IMG/VR virus record: IMGVR_UViG_3300038713_000166
Location: 1 to 53,821 of that record
Origin: a virus
Length of the DNA stretch: 53,821 nt
Reading direction: 5' to 3' (one strand)
The number at the start of each line of letters is the position of its first letter. Positions within the stretch are counted from its first letter, which is position 1. Below are positions 5,630 to 13,245 of the stretch, in pieces. The notes beneath the pieces are model-generated. The model was not told where the DNA came from. It searched no databases and worked only from the letters and a program-made list of their open reading frames with translations. Both the position numbers and the translations under genes were made by a program.

Positions 5630-8067
5630 TGGCAACACCCCCTCGTCCCATAGGTCCGTTAGTAGACTCAGGCATAGATGCACCACAAGGTATGAATGTA
5701 GATATTCCGCAACCAGAAACATTTGAGGGTGGCGCAGAAGTTTTGCAAAGTCCAGATGGCGGTGCAATGATTCAAGCCTTGATGGGCGAAGAGGGTATTG
5801 AAGTACAGACTGAGCAATATGATCACAATGCAAACTTAGCAGAAGTGTTGGACGAAAAAATTCTTGATGAATTATCCTCCGAGCTACGTGGCCAGTTTGA
5901 AGAGGACGTTGAGTCTAGATCAGATTGGAAAGATGGTTATGTAAAGGGTCTAGATCTACTTGGTATTATGTACGAAGAAAGAACTGAGCCTTTTGATGGT
6001 GCAAGTGGTGTAACACATCCTTTGATTGCAGAATCAGTAACCCAGTTCCAAGCACAGTCTTATAAAGAACTTTTACCATCTGGTGGTCCAGTTAAGATAA
6101 ATATTATGGGAGATCGAACCTTGGAGCGTGAAGCACAAGCCACAAGAGTTCGTGAATTTATGAACTATCAGATTACGGAGGTCATGCAAGATTATGATAC
6201 CGACACTGACCAAATGCTTTTCTATCTCCCATTGGCGGGTTCTACTTTCAAGAAAATATACTTCGATCCAACTAGGGGTTCTGCTGTTTCGAAGTTCGTG
6301 CCTGCTGAAGATCTTGTTGTTCCGTATCAAGCTTCGGACATTAACACAGTCTCTAGAGTCACACATGTACTTAAGATGGATGAAAATGAAATCCGCAAAA
6401 TGCAAGTGGCTGGCATTTACAGAGATGTGGAAATCTCAGCATCAGATACAGATCAAGATGTCGTCCAAGAAAAGAAAGACGAAATAGAAGGAGCAAGTAA
6501 AGGATACTCGGATGAGACATATTCTGTACTTGAAATGCATACTAATTTAGACCTTGAGGGTTTTGAGGATCTTGGTGCAGATGGTCAGCCAACTGGAATC
6601 AAGTTACCTTACATTGTAACCTTGGACCAAGGATCTGGAGAAATTTTATCTATCACACGTAACTATGATCAAGGTGATAATTTAAAGAAAAAGAGACAGT
6701 ATTTTGTACATTATAAGTTCCTACCAGGATTGGGATTTTATGGATTTGGCCTAATACATATGATTGGTGGTCTTGGTAGGGCAGCAACAAGTATATTAAG
6801 ACAGTTAATCGATGCGGGAACTTTATCTAACCTACCCGCAGGTTTTAAGGCTAGAGGCATAAGAATTAGAAATGACGATGAACCTTTATCGCCTGGTGAG
6901 TTCCGAGACATTGATGCACCAGGTGGTGATCTTAGGAATTCTATAGTTCCCCTCCCCTTTAAGGAACCATCTGGTACGCTTTCAAATCTACTTGCTGCGT
7001 TGATTGAAGCGGGTAGACGATTTGTATCTATAGCTGATCAAAAGATTGGTGAGTCTAGTGGCGATATGCCAGTTGGATCTACAGTTGCAATGTTAGAACG
7101 TGGCATGAAAGTCATGTCAGCCATACACAAAAGATTACATTACGCACAGAAAACAGAGTTTAGATTACTTGCTAGAATTTTTGCAGAGAACTTACCACCA
7201 CAATATCCATATGAGGTAGCGGGTGGTCAACAACAAGTTTTTGCAGCAGATTTTGATGGAAGGGTAGATGTACTACCAGTATCAGATCCTAATATATTTT
7301 CTATGGCACAGAGGGTTGCGTTAGCACAAACACAACTACAGATTGCACAAAGCAATCCAGATATACACAACTTGCCTGCTGCATATAGACGTTTATATCA
7401 AGCACTTGAAGTTCAGAACATTGATGAAATCTTGCCTCCCAAGAAAGAACCAATGCCTATGGACCCAAGTATAGAGAATGCCAGGGCGTTACAGGGTGAG
7501 ATTGTGGTTGCCTTTCCTCAGCAAAACCACGATCAACATATGGCTAACCACATCCTTTTCATGAAAACCCCGATCGTAGCCACTTCTCCTAACGTCATGG
7601 CTATTCTTTATGCACACATTCTTGAGCACATTTCACAAAAGGCAAGTGCAATTGCACAGAGTGAAGCACAACAAGCAGTTCAACTACAATTACTTGCACA
7701 ACAAGGTGCAATAGATCCTGCAAACGTACCACCACAAATTACACCAGAGATTGTGGAAAGTCGTGTTGCAGAATTAGAAGCTCAGTTTACTGCCGATTTC
7801 TTACAACAAATGGCACCACCAGAGGGTCAAGAAGATCCATTGGTGCAAATAAGAAAGCAAGAATTAGCTATTAGAGCAGCAGAGGCAGAAAGATCTGCAC
7901 AAGTTGACCAACAAAAGTTAGGACTTGAGGCACAGAAACTTCAACAAAGAGCAGCAACAGATGCAGCGAGATTAGAAACGCAAGAAGAAATTGCTGATGA
8001 GCGTAACCTTGTTAATCGTGAAAGAATTCAAACACAGAGAGACATTGCTGCTGCCAGACGAGGGTAG
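5629..8067 (+). CDS. Portal protein
   Basis: This 812-residue protein is the head vertex portal that docks terminase and the tail. It follows terL closely, has the length and composition of P22-type portals, with conserved-looking core (about residues 85-560), and ends in a Gln/Ala/Glu-rich coiled-coil tail (about 640-812) that would form the portal barrel. ATG 5629 overlaps the preceding TGA and has AAAGGA upstream. No catalytic motif is expected. Confidence 0.85.
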   Translation: MATPPRPIGPLVDSGIDAPQGMNVDIPQPETFEGGAEVLQSPDGGAMIQALMGEEGIEVQTEQYDHNANLAEVLDEKILDELSSELRGQFEEDVESRSDWKDGYVKGLDLLGIMYEERTEPFDGASGVTHPLIAESVTQFQAQSYKELLPSGGPVKINIMGDRTLEREAQATRVREFMNYQITEVMQDYDTDTDQMLFYLPLAGSTFKKIYFDPTRGSAVSKFVPAEDLVVPYQASDINTVSRVTHVLKMDENEIRKMQVAGIYRDVEISASDTDQDVVQEKKDEIEGASKGYSDETYSVLEMHTNLDLEGFEDLGADGQPTGIKLPYIVTLDQGSGEILSITRNYDQGDNLKKKRQYFVHYKFLPGLGFYGFGLIHMIGGLGRAATSILRQLIDAGTLSNLPAGFKARGIRIRNDDEPLSPGEFRDIDAPGGDLRNSIVPLPFKEPSGTLSNLLAALIEAGRRFVSIADQKIGESSGDMPVGSTVAMLERGMKVMSAIHKRLHYAQKTEFRLLARIFAENLPPQYPYEVAGGQQQVFAADFDGRVDVLPVSDPNIFSMAQRVALAQTQLQIAQSNPDIHNLPAAYRRLYQALEVQNIDEILPPKKEPMPMDPSIENARALQGEIVVAFPQQNHDQHMANHILFMKTPIVATSPNVMAILYAHILEHISQKASAIAQSEAQQAVQLQLLAQQGAIDPANVPPQITPEIVESRVAELEAQFTADFLQQMAPPEGQEDPLVQIRKQELAIRAAEAERSAQVDQQKLGLEAQKLQQRAATDAARLETQEEIADERNLVNRERIQTQRDIAAARRG

Positions 8068-8070
8068 GCC

Positions 8071-8832
8071 ATGGATCCAGCAACCATATCATTAGCGGTA
8101 GGAGTAGCCTCTAAAGCATTTGATGCAATAAAAAAAGGATTTGCGGTAGGTCGAGATATTGAACAAATGTCTGGAGATATTGGTCGTTGGATGGGAGCAG
8201 TGAGTGATGTTGATAACGCAGAAAAGCAAGCGAAAAATCCTCCGTTGTTTGGTAAATTGTTTAAGGCTGGTTCTATCGAGGAAGCCGCTCTTGCCGCTTA
8301 TGCAGCCAAGAAGAAACTTGAGGAACAAAGGTACGAACTCAAGATGTTTTTAAACTTTACTTATGGTCCACAAGCTTACGATGATTTACTTAAAATGGAA
8401 GGGCAAATTAGAAAACAACGTCAAGAGACAGTTTACAAGCAACAACAACTACGAAGACAAATAGGTGAAGCTATCACTTGGTTAATAGTTGCAGCTATTA
8501 TAGGTGGTTTTTGTGTGTTAGTTGCAGGTATTTGGATGAAGAAGGCACGTGCGGATGGCAAAATGTATAACGCACCAAAGGATTACACGTATAAACAAAA
8601 AGTTTGGCAAGGTAAAATAACAGAAAAAAAGTATACAACTTGTAGGTTAAAAAAAAGAGTAACGTCAAAATATACTAAAAAAAAAGCCTGCATTTATGAA
8701 GGTGGTAATAAAACTTATACAATGATGATTGAAGTGTGGTGTCCAAAAAAGTATAAATGTGTTTATGATCCAAATGGCACTGAACCCGATATCGACAAAG
8801 TGATGGAAAGTTTGAGGAGTATAAAAGATTGA
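8071..8832 (+). CDS. Membrane-anchored virion-associated protein
   Basis: This 253-residue protein has an amphipathic, coiled-coil-prone N-terminal two thirds, one clear membrane helix at about 134-155, and a basic C-terminal domain with four or five Cys that would lie outside the cytoplasm. The architecture recurs downstream of portals in marine phages, without known function. It overlaps the next gene by 4 bases. Confidence 0.55.
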   Translation: MDPATISLAVGVASKAFDAIKKGFAVGRDIEQMSGDIGRWMGAVSDVDNAEKQAKNPPLFGKLFKAGSIEEAALAAYAAKKKLEEQRYELKMFLNFTYGPQAYDDLLKMEGQIRKQRQETVYKQQQLRRQIGEAITWLIVAAIIGGFCVLVAGIWMKKARADGKMYNAPKDYTYKQKVWQGKITEKKYTTCRLKKRVTSKYTKKKACIYEGGNKTYTMMIEVWCPKKYKCVYDPNGTEPDIDKVMESLRSIKD

Positions 8833-9035
8833 TAACTGCATTTATGTTATATTGTTGTATGCAACCTAGTCAAATGAATGAGGCTAAAATTTATTTTAGA
8901 TCTGTTAACGATTGCACTTATTATGCAAAAAAACTAAGTGGACAAGTATTCATGTCAGAAAATGGAGATCAAACATATGAGTGTGTTTGTAAATTAGTAG
9001 CACAAGTAAATCCAAATAAGGTGGAGGTCTACTAA
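8829..9035 (+). CDS. Small exported-type Cys-containing protein
   Basis: This 68-residue product starts with a hydrophobic segment (MITAFMLYCC) and then a small domain with Cys near residues 29, 51 and 53, suggesting export and disulfides. The TTG at 8829 overlaps the previous stop and has GAGGAG 9 bases upstream; ATG 8844 is an alternative. A similar layout is seen at 44040-44240. Function unknown, perhaps lysis-related given the neighbouring holin-like gene. Confidence 0.5.
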   Translation: MITAFMLYCCMQPSQMNEAKIYFRSVNDCTYYAKKLSGQVFMSENGDQTYECVCKLVAQVNPNKVEVY

Positions 9036-9355
9036 TGGTGCAGAAAAAATTACAACAAGAATCAATATATGCAGAATATGATGAAGATGGTGATGGTATC
9101 GTTTCTGACGAAGAATTGAGTCATGTAGCAGAGATAAAGAAGTTAGAGCATGATTTACGTAAACAAAGGGCACAAAGAAGAATGGCTACTGCCAGTTTGG
9201 TTGCAATGGGTACTTTTACTCTTGCGATGTTCTTTGTTGATCTCGATCGAGTTAAGGCTTTGGCCGATATTAGTAATCTTTTCTACATTACTGGGGGTGG
9301 CATTGTCGCTGCCTACATGGGTGCATCTGCTTTTATGAATAGAGGAGGAAAATAA
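9035..9355 (+). CDS. EF-hand protein with two membrane helices, holin candidate
   Basis: This 106-residue protein has a canonical EF-hand loop at residues 16-27 (DEDGDGIVSDEE: acidic at 1, 3, 5, Gly at 6, Ser at 9, Glu at 12), a charged helix, then hydrophobic segments at about 51-70 and 80-99. A Ca2+-binding loop ahead of a two-helix membrane hairpin next to a holin-family gene suggests a membrane lysis protein, possibly responsive to calcium. The EF-hand is directly visible; the function is inference. Confidence 0.6.
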   Translation: MVQKKLQQESIYAEYDEDGDGIVSDEELSHVAEIKKLEHDLRKQRAQRRMATASLVAMGTFTLAMFFVDLDRVKALADISNLFYITGGGIVAAYMGASAFMNRGGK

Positions 9356-9750
9356 TGTTACAAGCACTGATAGGTCCAGTTACTGGATTACTTGATAAAT
9401 TTATTCCAGACGCAGATCAAAAGGCGAAACTCGCCCACGAGATAGCCACGATGTCTGAAAAACATGCGCAGGAGGCTCTGCTTGCTCAGTTAGAGATTAA
9501 TAAAGCAGAGGCAGCGAGTGGCTCTATATTTAAGGGCGGCTGGCGCCCAGCAGTTGGGTGGGTCTGTGCGATCGCTTTTGCCTATCACTTTATCGTAAAA
9601 GATCTAATTATATTTGGCGCAAGTTTTGCTGGTGCAGAATTACCAGAGCTGCCTGATTTTGATATGGGTACACTTTTAACTGTTCTCGGTGGCATGCTTG
9701 GCATCGGAGGACTCAGAACATATGAAAAGCAAAAAGGTTTAACAAAATGA
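9355..9750 (+). CDS. Holin-like protein of the 3TM (gene-transfer-agent) type
   Basis: The 131-residue sequence has a helical Ala/Glu-rich N-terminal region (about 18-50), the GGWRPAVGW motif (about 60-69) that introduces the first membrane helix, and a second hydrophobic segment at about 103-120 (LLTVLGGMLGIGGLRTYEK). This pattern is characteristic of the GTA_holin_3TM family, which permeabilises the inner membrane for endolysin release. The endolysin (33466-33912) is far downstream in the same operon. Confidence 0.75.
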   Translation: MLQALIGPVTGLLDKFIPDADQKAKLAHEIATMSEKHAQEALLAQLEINKAEAASGSIFKGGWRPAVGWVCAIAFAYHFIVKDLIIFGASFAGAELPELPDFDMGTLLTVLGGMLGIGGLRTYEKQKGLTK

Positions 9751-9836
9751 TACATTTAAGTAAATGTCCAGAGTGTGGATTTGAGTTACCAGAGGGAGAT
9801 TTTTGTCCCATTTGTAAAGTAAGGAGAAAAAAATGA
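9747..9836 (+). CDS. Tiny 29-residue zinc-ribbon protein
   Basis: ATG 9747 overlaps the stop of the holin-like gene. The product contains CPECG followed after about 9 residues by CPIC, a textbook four-Cys zinc ribbon, and a basic tail. The very short length and perfect Cys spacing argue for a real gene. It may bind nucleic acid or another protein; no function is known. Confidence 0.55.
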   Translation: MIHLSKCPECGFELPEGDFCPICKVRRKK

Positions 9837-9934
9837 TTTGGTTTTACTTGTCACTTTTTAAATTCTTTAATAAGATAGGTAATTATTACTATAAGCTTCA
9901 CGTTAAGGAGGTTAGACGTGCCCAAGGACGATGA
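9833..9934 (+). CDS. Tiny 33-residue hydrophobic peptide
   Basis: ATG 9833 overlaps the preceding TGA (ATGA) and has AAGGAG 5-9 bases upstream. The product is aromatic and hydrophobic at the N-terminus (MIWFYLSLFKFF) with a basic tail, so it may associate with the membrane. It overlaps the next gene out of frame by 17 bases. Weak case. Confidence 0.35.
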   Translation: MIWFYLSLFKFFNKIGNYYYKLHVKEVRRAQGR

Positions 9935-10079
9935 AATATGTTTTATACACAAAATTGCTTATACTAAAACTATCACCGAAGAACCTATTCCAACTGTAGG
10001 CATGACTAAATTTATAACTTACAAATGTCCAATGTGCGTTATGCCCATAGAGGAGACAGTTTATGCCACTGACAAGTAA
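9918..10079 (+). CDS. Small protein with CPMC motif
   Basis: GTG 9918 follows AAGGAGGTTAGAC, an excellent ribosome-binding site, giving a 53-residue acidic-basic mixed product. It contains a single Cys at about residue 8 and CPMC near residue 38, which could bind metal together with His11. It overlaps the next gene by 17 bases. Function unknown. Confidence 0.45.
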   Translation: MPKDDEICFIHKIAYTKTITEEPIPTVGMTKFITYKCPMCVMPIEETVYATDK

Positions 10080-10236
10080 AGGCAAAAAAATTATGAAAGC
10101 CATGAAAAAGCAGTATGGCAAAAAGGCAGAAGAAGTATTTTATGCTAGTAAAAACAAAGGAGTCATAAAAGGTGTTGACAAAAAACGGAAAACAAAAAGT
10201 AAAAAAAGTAGCAAAAATGCTAAAAAAAGCGTCTAA
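10063..10236 (+). CDS. Small Lys-rich protein common in marine phages
   Basis: This 57-residue product starts MPLTSKGKKIMKAMKKQYG and has the motif VFYASKNKG, a pattern I recognise from uncharacterised proteins of marine phages. About 40 percent of residues are basic, so it could bind DNA or RNA. AGGAG-like sequence (GAGGAGA) lies upstream of ATG 10063. It overlaps the next gene in another frame. Confidence 0.6.
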   Translation: MPLTSKGKKIMKAMKKQYGKKAEEVFYASKNKGVIKGVDKKRKTKSKKSSKNAKKSV

Positions 10237-10306
10237 TGCTCATGCTAAACAATCAAAAATTTTGTCAAAGTTGGTAAAGAATGGCAAGAAAAAGAAAAGA
10301 TCCTAA
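10172..10306 (+). CDS. Small Lys-rich protein, overlapping frame
   Basis: Starting at GTG 10172 (or TTG 10175) within the 3' part of the previous gene, this frame encodes 44 residues of pattern LTKNGKQKVKKVAKMLKKAS...LSKLVKNGKKK. I recognise similar short basic proteins beside the preceding one in marine phages. GGAG at 10159-10162 (AAAGGAGTC) lies upstream. It overlaps both neighbours, so the 10.1-10.3 kb stretch is coded in two frames. Confidence 0.5.
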   Translation: MLTKNGKQKVKKVAKMLKKASNAHAKQSKILSKLVKNGKKKKRS

Positions 10307-10574
10307 AGTCGGCACTGGTAAAAAACCAAAAGGAACTGGTAGGAGGTTATATACAGATGAAAATCCTAAAGACACTGTCAGAATTAAATATGCGACTGTG
10401 GCAGATGCTAGGGCAACTGCTGCAAAAGTTAAAAGAATTAGCAAACCCTATGCTCGTAAAATTCAAATCCTCACAGTCATGGAGCAAAGAGCCAAAGTTG
10501 CAGGAAAGAATGAACAAGCTAGAATCGCTAAGAGAGCCAAAGAAACCCTCAAAAAAAGGAGAGAAAAAAAATGA
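10281..10574 (+). CDS. Basic hypothetical protein
   Basis: This 97-residue, Lys/Arg-rich protein contains the motif GTGRRLYTDENPKDTVRIKYA and a helical C-terminal half, a type found in many marine phage genomes without a function. Composition suggests nucleic-acid binding. Its 3' two thirds are overlapped out of frame by the next gene. Confidence 0.6.
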   Translation: MARKRKDPKVGTGKKPKGTGRRLYTDENPKDTVRIKYATVADARATAAKVKRISKPYARKIQILTVMEQRAKVAGKNEQARIAKRAKETLKKRREKK

Positions 10575-11052
10575 AAAACAAAAAAGGCCTCGTGGGCGAC
10601 CAAGAAAAATCGCTAATGACTTGATTGAAAACAAATTATTTTCAAGACAATGGATATATGATAATATCTTTGAATTAAACGACCAAGAAAAAATTGATGT
10701 GGCAGCACCCTTTGGTGAAATTACTGGTGCTGATTTTGCGAAACTTAGAAAAATGCAAACTGGTGGTGCTACAGATATGGAAAAAGATCCACGTTATAAA
10801 ATGTTAATGGATAAACTTGACAGTGCAAGGGACAAAGGCGATACAGATGCAATCAGAGAAATAGAATCTGATTTAGCCAAAGAATTTGGTGTTGGCATGA
10901 TGGGTGGTGGCTCCGTTGACGATAAAATGAAATATGGTGGTGGTGGAGACATCATGATCAAAACTGTTGAAATATCCATGAAAATACCAGAAAAGCAAAA
11001 AAGAGGAACTGGCGCAGCAATGTCTGGCACTAAGTTTAGTGGCACATATTAA
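10357..11052 (+). CDS. AT-hook-containing hypothetical protein
   Basis: The frame gives 231 residues from ATG 10357, which has AGGAGG 10 bases upstream, or 180 residues from ATG 10510 (AGGA upstream). The AT-hook RPRGRPRK at about residue 77 (of the long form) suggests minor-groove binding to AT-rich DNA. A helical middle part and a Gly/Met-rich stretch follow, ending MSGTKFSGTY. The first 218 bases overlap the previous gene in another frame; the later start would lessen that overlap. Function unknown. Confidence 0.55.
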   Translation: MKILKTLSELNMRLWQMLGQLLQKLKELANPMLVKFKSSQSWSKEPKLQERMNKLESLREPKKPSKKGEKKNEKQKRPRGRPRKIANDLIENKLFSRQWIYDNIFELNDQEKIDVAAPFGEITGADFAKLRKMQTGGATDMEKDPRYKMLMDKLDSARDKGDTDAIREIESDLAKEFGVGMMGGGSVDDKMKYGGGGDIMIKTVEISMKIPEKQKRGTGAAMSGTKFSGTY

Positions 11053-11722
11053 TGAAACAAAAAATGATGGTAGTAAAGGTGGGGATGTGGCTGAGTTAGT
11101 TTGTAATCTCCCCTCTGTGGATGTTTATGTTCGTAAAGAATATTTAAGAGATAATGAAGATAGTCATGGTAAATTTGTAAAAGGTGTATGGGTTTCTGCC
11201 AAATCTATACCTGGTAGAGCTTTTTATTTTGAAACATTTTTACCAGAGTATGGTGCTTTATACGATAAGCTTCCCATTTCTGCATTTGTTTCAAGTCCAG
11301 AAACACCAAAACCAGATTTGAACTTACCTAACTTACAGTTTTGGAATTGTATGGATTATGGAGTCACTGCTATAACAAAACAATTTATAGGCTCAATGGA
11401 CTTTGAAATTCTTACGAGAGATCAAGGTGTTATGCACGGATCTTATATCTGTACATTAGATAATTATCATCCAGACTCAGATAACATTGACTATAGCACA
11501 AGCGAAACACCTGCAGAACATAAGTCATTTAATTTACTTGAACTTGATAATGGACAATATTGTTTGTATCCTAATAATAGAATGAGAGTATATGATAATT
11601 CACTTACTCCTAAAGAACCTAAGATGCCAGATTTCAAAGTAAGCACTGAATATTACCAAGTTGAAAACGGAAATGAGTATAGACTAGGTGATACAGATGA
11701 TTATTTTTGGAAAGAAAAATAA
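11039..11722 (+). CDS. Hypothetical protein, possible virion component
   Basis: The 227-residue acidic protein from GTG 11039 (alternative GTG 11087) appears to be mostly beta-structured, with many aromatic residues. I do not recognise a domain. Position in the late operon between basic genes and GroES suggests structural or assembly function. The next gene starts on its stop codon. Confidence 0.5.
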   Translation: MAHINETKNDGSKGGDVAELVCNLPSVDVYVRKEYLRDNEDSHGKFVKGVWVSAKSIPGRAFYFETFLPEYGALYDKLPISAFVSSPETPKPDLNLPNLQFWNCMDYGVTAITKQFIGSMDFEILTRDQGVMHGSYICTLDNYHPDSDNIDYSTSETPAEHKSFNLLELDNGQYCLYPNNRMRVYDNSLTPKEPKMPDFKVSTEYYQVENGNEYRLGDTDDYFWKEK

Positions 11723-11931
11723 TGGATATAGTTGACTTTTCACAAAAATTGTACAAAAGATTAAAAGAACGTGAAGACGACATCGTCTTGACGCTGACAA
11801 CTGGTGCTGTTTCTAATCATGAACAGTACAAGCAGCTAGTAGGTGAGTTACAAGGACTCTCATATACTAAAGATCAAATTAAGTCCTTGCTGGAAGGAAA
11901 AATAGATGACGAAGACATTATACGTACCTGA
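11722..11931 (+). CDS. Small acidic helical protein
   Basis: The product has 69 residues from ATG 11722, which overlaps the preceding TAA. It appears wholly helical (SQKLYKRLKEREDDIV; QYKQLVGELQGL) and acidic at the end. Small proteins of this kind precede the GroES-like gene in related phages, without known function. Confidence 0.55.
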   Translation: MDIVDFSQKLYKRLKEREDDIVLTLTTGAVSNHEQYKQLVGELQGLSYTKDQIKSLLEGKIDDEDIIRT

Positions 11932-12322
11932 GTATCTAAAAAATCAATTAGAAAAAAATAAACCCCAAACAGACGATTTAAAACTAAAAGAAAGACTCCC
12001 ACAACCAACTGGTTGGAGAATCTTAGTCATGCCTTACAAAGGGCGTGAAAAAACAGATGGTGGTATTCATTTGCCAGATGCAGTTAGAGATCGTGAAGCA
12101 TTAGCTACAGTTGTAGCCTATGTCCTTAAAGTTGGACCTTTAGCATATAAAGATCAAGACAAATTTGGAGATGGAGAACCTTGGTGTAAAGAAGGTGATT
12201 GGATTTGTATTGGTCGATATTCTGGATCAAGATTTAGAATAGAAGGCGGAGAGGTAAGAATTATCAACGATGACGAAGTCATAGCGACAATCGTTGACCC
12301 AGAAGACATTCAGCACATTTAA
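11906..12322 (+). CDS. GroES-like co-chaperonin
   Basis: The C-terminal ~100 residues of this 138-residue protein follow the GroES fold: PTGWRILVMPYKGREKTDGG-IHLPD with a mobile-loop-like segment, then LATVVAYVLKVGP, WCKEGDWICI and VRIINDDEVIATI. A phage co-chaperonin would cap host GroEL to fold a virion protein, as T4 gp31 does. It sits just before scaffold and capsid genes, the likely clients. It has a ~30-residue N-terminal extension compared with host GroES (~97 residues). No GroEL gene is present. Confidence 0.8.
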   Translation: MTKTLYVPEYLKNQLEKNKPQTDDLKLKERLPQPTGWRILVMPYKGREKTDGGIHLPDAVRDREALATVVAYVLKVGPLAYKDQDKFGDGEPWCKEGDWICIGRYSGSRFRIEGGEVRIINDDEVIATIVDPEDIQHI

Positions 12323-12331
12323 GGAGATATC

Positions 12332-13237
12332 ATGGCTACTATAGAAAAAAATGAAGTTAAACAAGAAGAAAATGTTTCACGTGAAACAACAGAGGATAAA
12401 CCAGTTGAAGTAGAATTACCTCTTGGTCTTGACGAAAAAGATAAGAAACCCGAGGAAGTCACTGAAACTAAAGAAGAAAAAAAAGAAGACGAAGTAACGG
12501 AATACAGTAAAAAGGTTCAAACAAGAATAAACCAAATTACTGATCGTTACAGAAAAGAACAAAGAGATAAAGAGGAAGCTGTACGTCTAGCTCAAACGTT
12601 AAAAGATCAAAATGAAAAACTTCAAACTCAAATATCAAATTTAGATAAAGGTTATATATCTGAGTACGGCACAAGGATTGAGTCTCAGCTTGCTTCTGCT
12701 TCTGACGCACTTAAAAAAGCATATGAAGTAAATGACACTGACGCAATAGTTAAAGCACAGCAAGCGATTGCTAAGGCAACCATTGAACAAGAAAGACATA
12801 GAATAGCCAAAGAAAGACAAGAGCAAAATGTTTCACGTGAAACATCTCAGCCTCAAACTATTCAACAACCACAACAACCCGTCCAACAAGAGCCAGATCC
12901 AAAGGCAAAAGCATGGGCAGAAAAGAACACTTGGTTTGGTGAAAATGAGGAAATGACCTATCTTGCTTTAGGCTTAGATAAAAAATTAGTACAAGAAGGA
13001 TTTGACTTAGGAAGTGATGAGTACTATTCTGAGTTAGATAAACGAATTAGGATAAGATTTCCTGAAGAGTTTAAACAAGAAACGAGTGGTGTTAACAGAG
13101 TCGCCCCTGCTGATAGCACCGCATCTCGCAGTAATTCAAAGGGACGCAGGACTGTGAAGTTGTCGCCATCACAAGTTGCTATGGCAAAAAGACTGAATGT
13201 TCCGCTAGAAGAATATGCTAAATATGTAAAAGAGTAG
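12332..13237 (+). CDS. Head scaffolding protein candidate carrying two parS sites
   Basis: This 301-residue, very acidic and Gln/Glu/Lys-rich protein has a long coiled coil at about 55-170 and a basic C-terminal end, the usual make-up of a scaffold located between co-chaperonin and capsid genes. The peptide NVSRET occurs twice (about residues 14-19 and 166-171), both encoded by the identical parS palindrome. AAGGAGAT lies 7 bases before ATG 12332. Scaffold function is inferred from composition and position. Confidence 0.65.
   Translation: MATIEKNEVKQEENVSRETTEDKPVEVELPLGLDEKDKKPEEVTETKEEKKEDEVTEYSKKVQTRINQITDRYRKEQRDKEEAVRLAQTLKDQNEKLQTQISNLDKGYISEYGTRIESQLASASDALKKAYEVNDTDAIVKAQQAIAKATIEQERHRIAKERQEQNVSRETSQPQTIQQPQQPVQQEPDPKAKAWAEKNTWFGENEEMTYLALGLDKKLVQEGFDLGSDEYYSELDKRIRIRFPEEFKQETSGVNRVAPADSTASRSNSKGRRTVKLSPSQVAMAKRLNVPLEEYAKYVKE
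12373..12388. other. parS: Perfect parS-type centromere site 2
   Basis: TGTTTCACGTGAAACA occurs exactly, inside the scaffold gene, encoding VSRET. It uses the same codons as the other two copies. It lies 456 bases from site 3 and about 7.3 kb from site 1. Confidence 0.8.
12828..12845. other. parS: Perfect parS-type centromere site 3
   Basis: ATGTTTCACGTGAAACAT, an 18-base palindrome holding the 16-base parS core at 12829-12844, again within the scaffold gene and in the same reading phase as sites 1 and 2. Confidence 0.8.
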
Positions 13238-13245
13238 GATATAAC

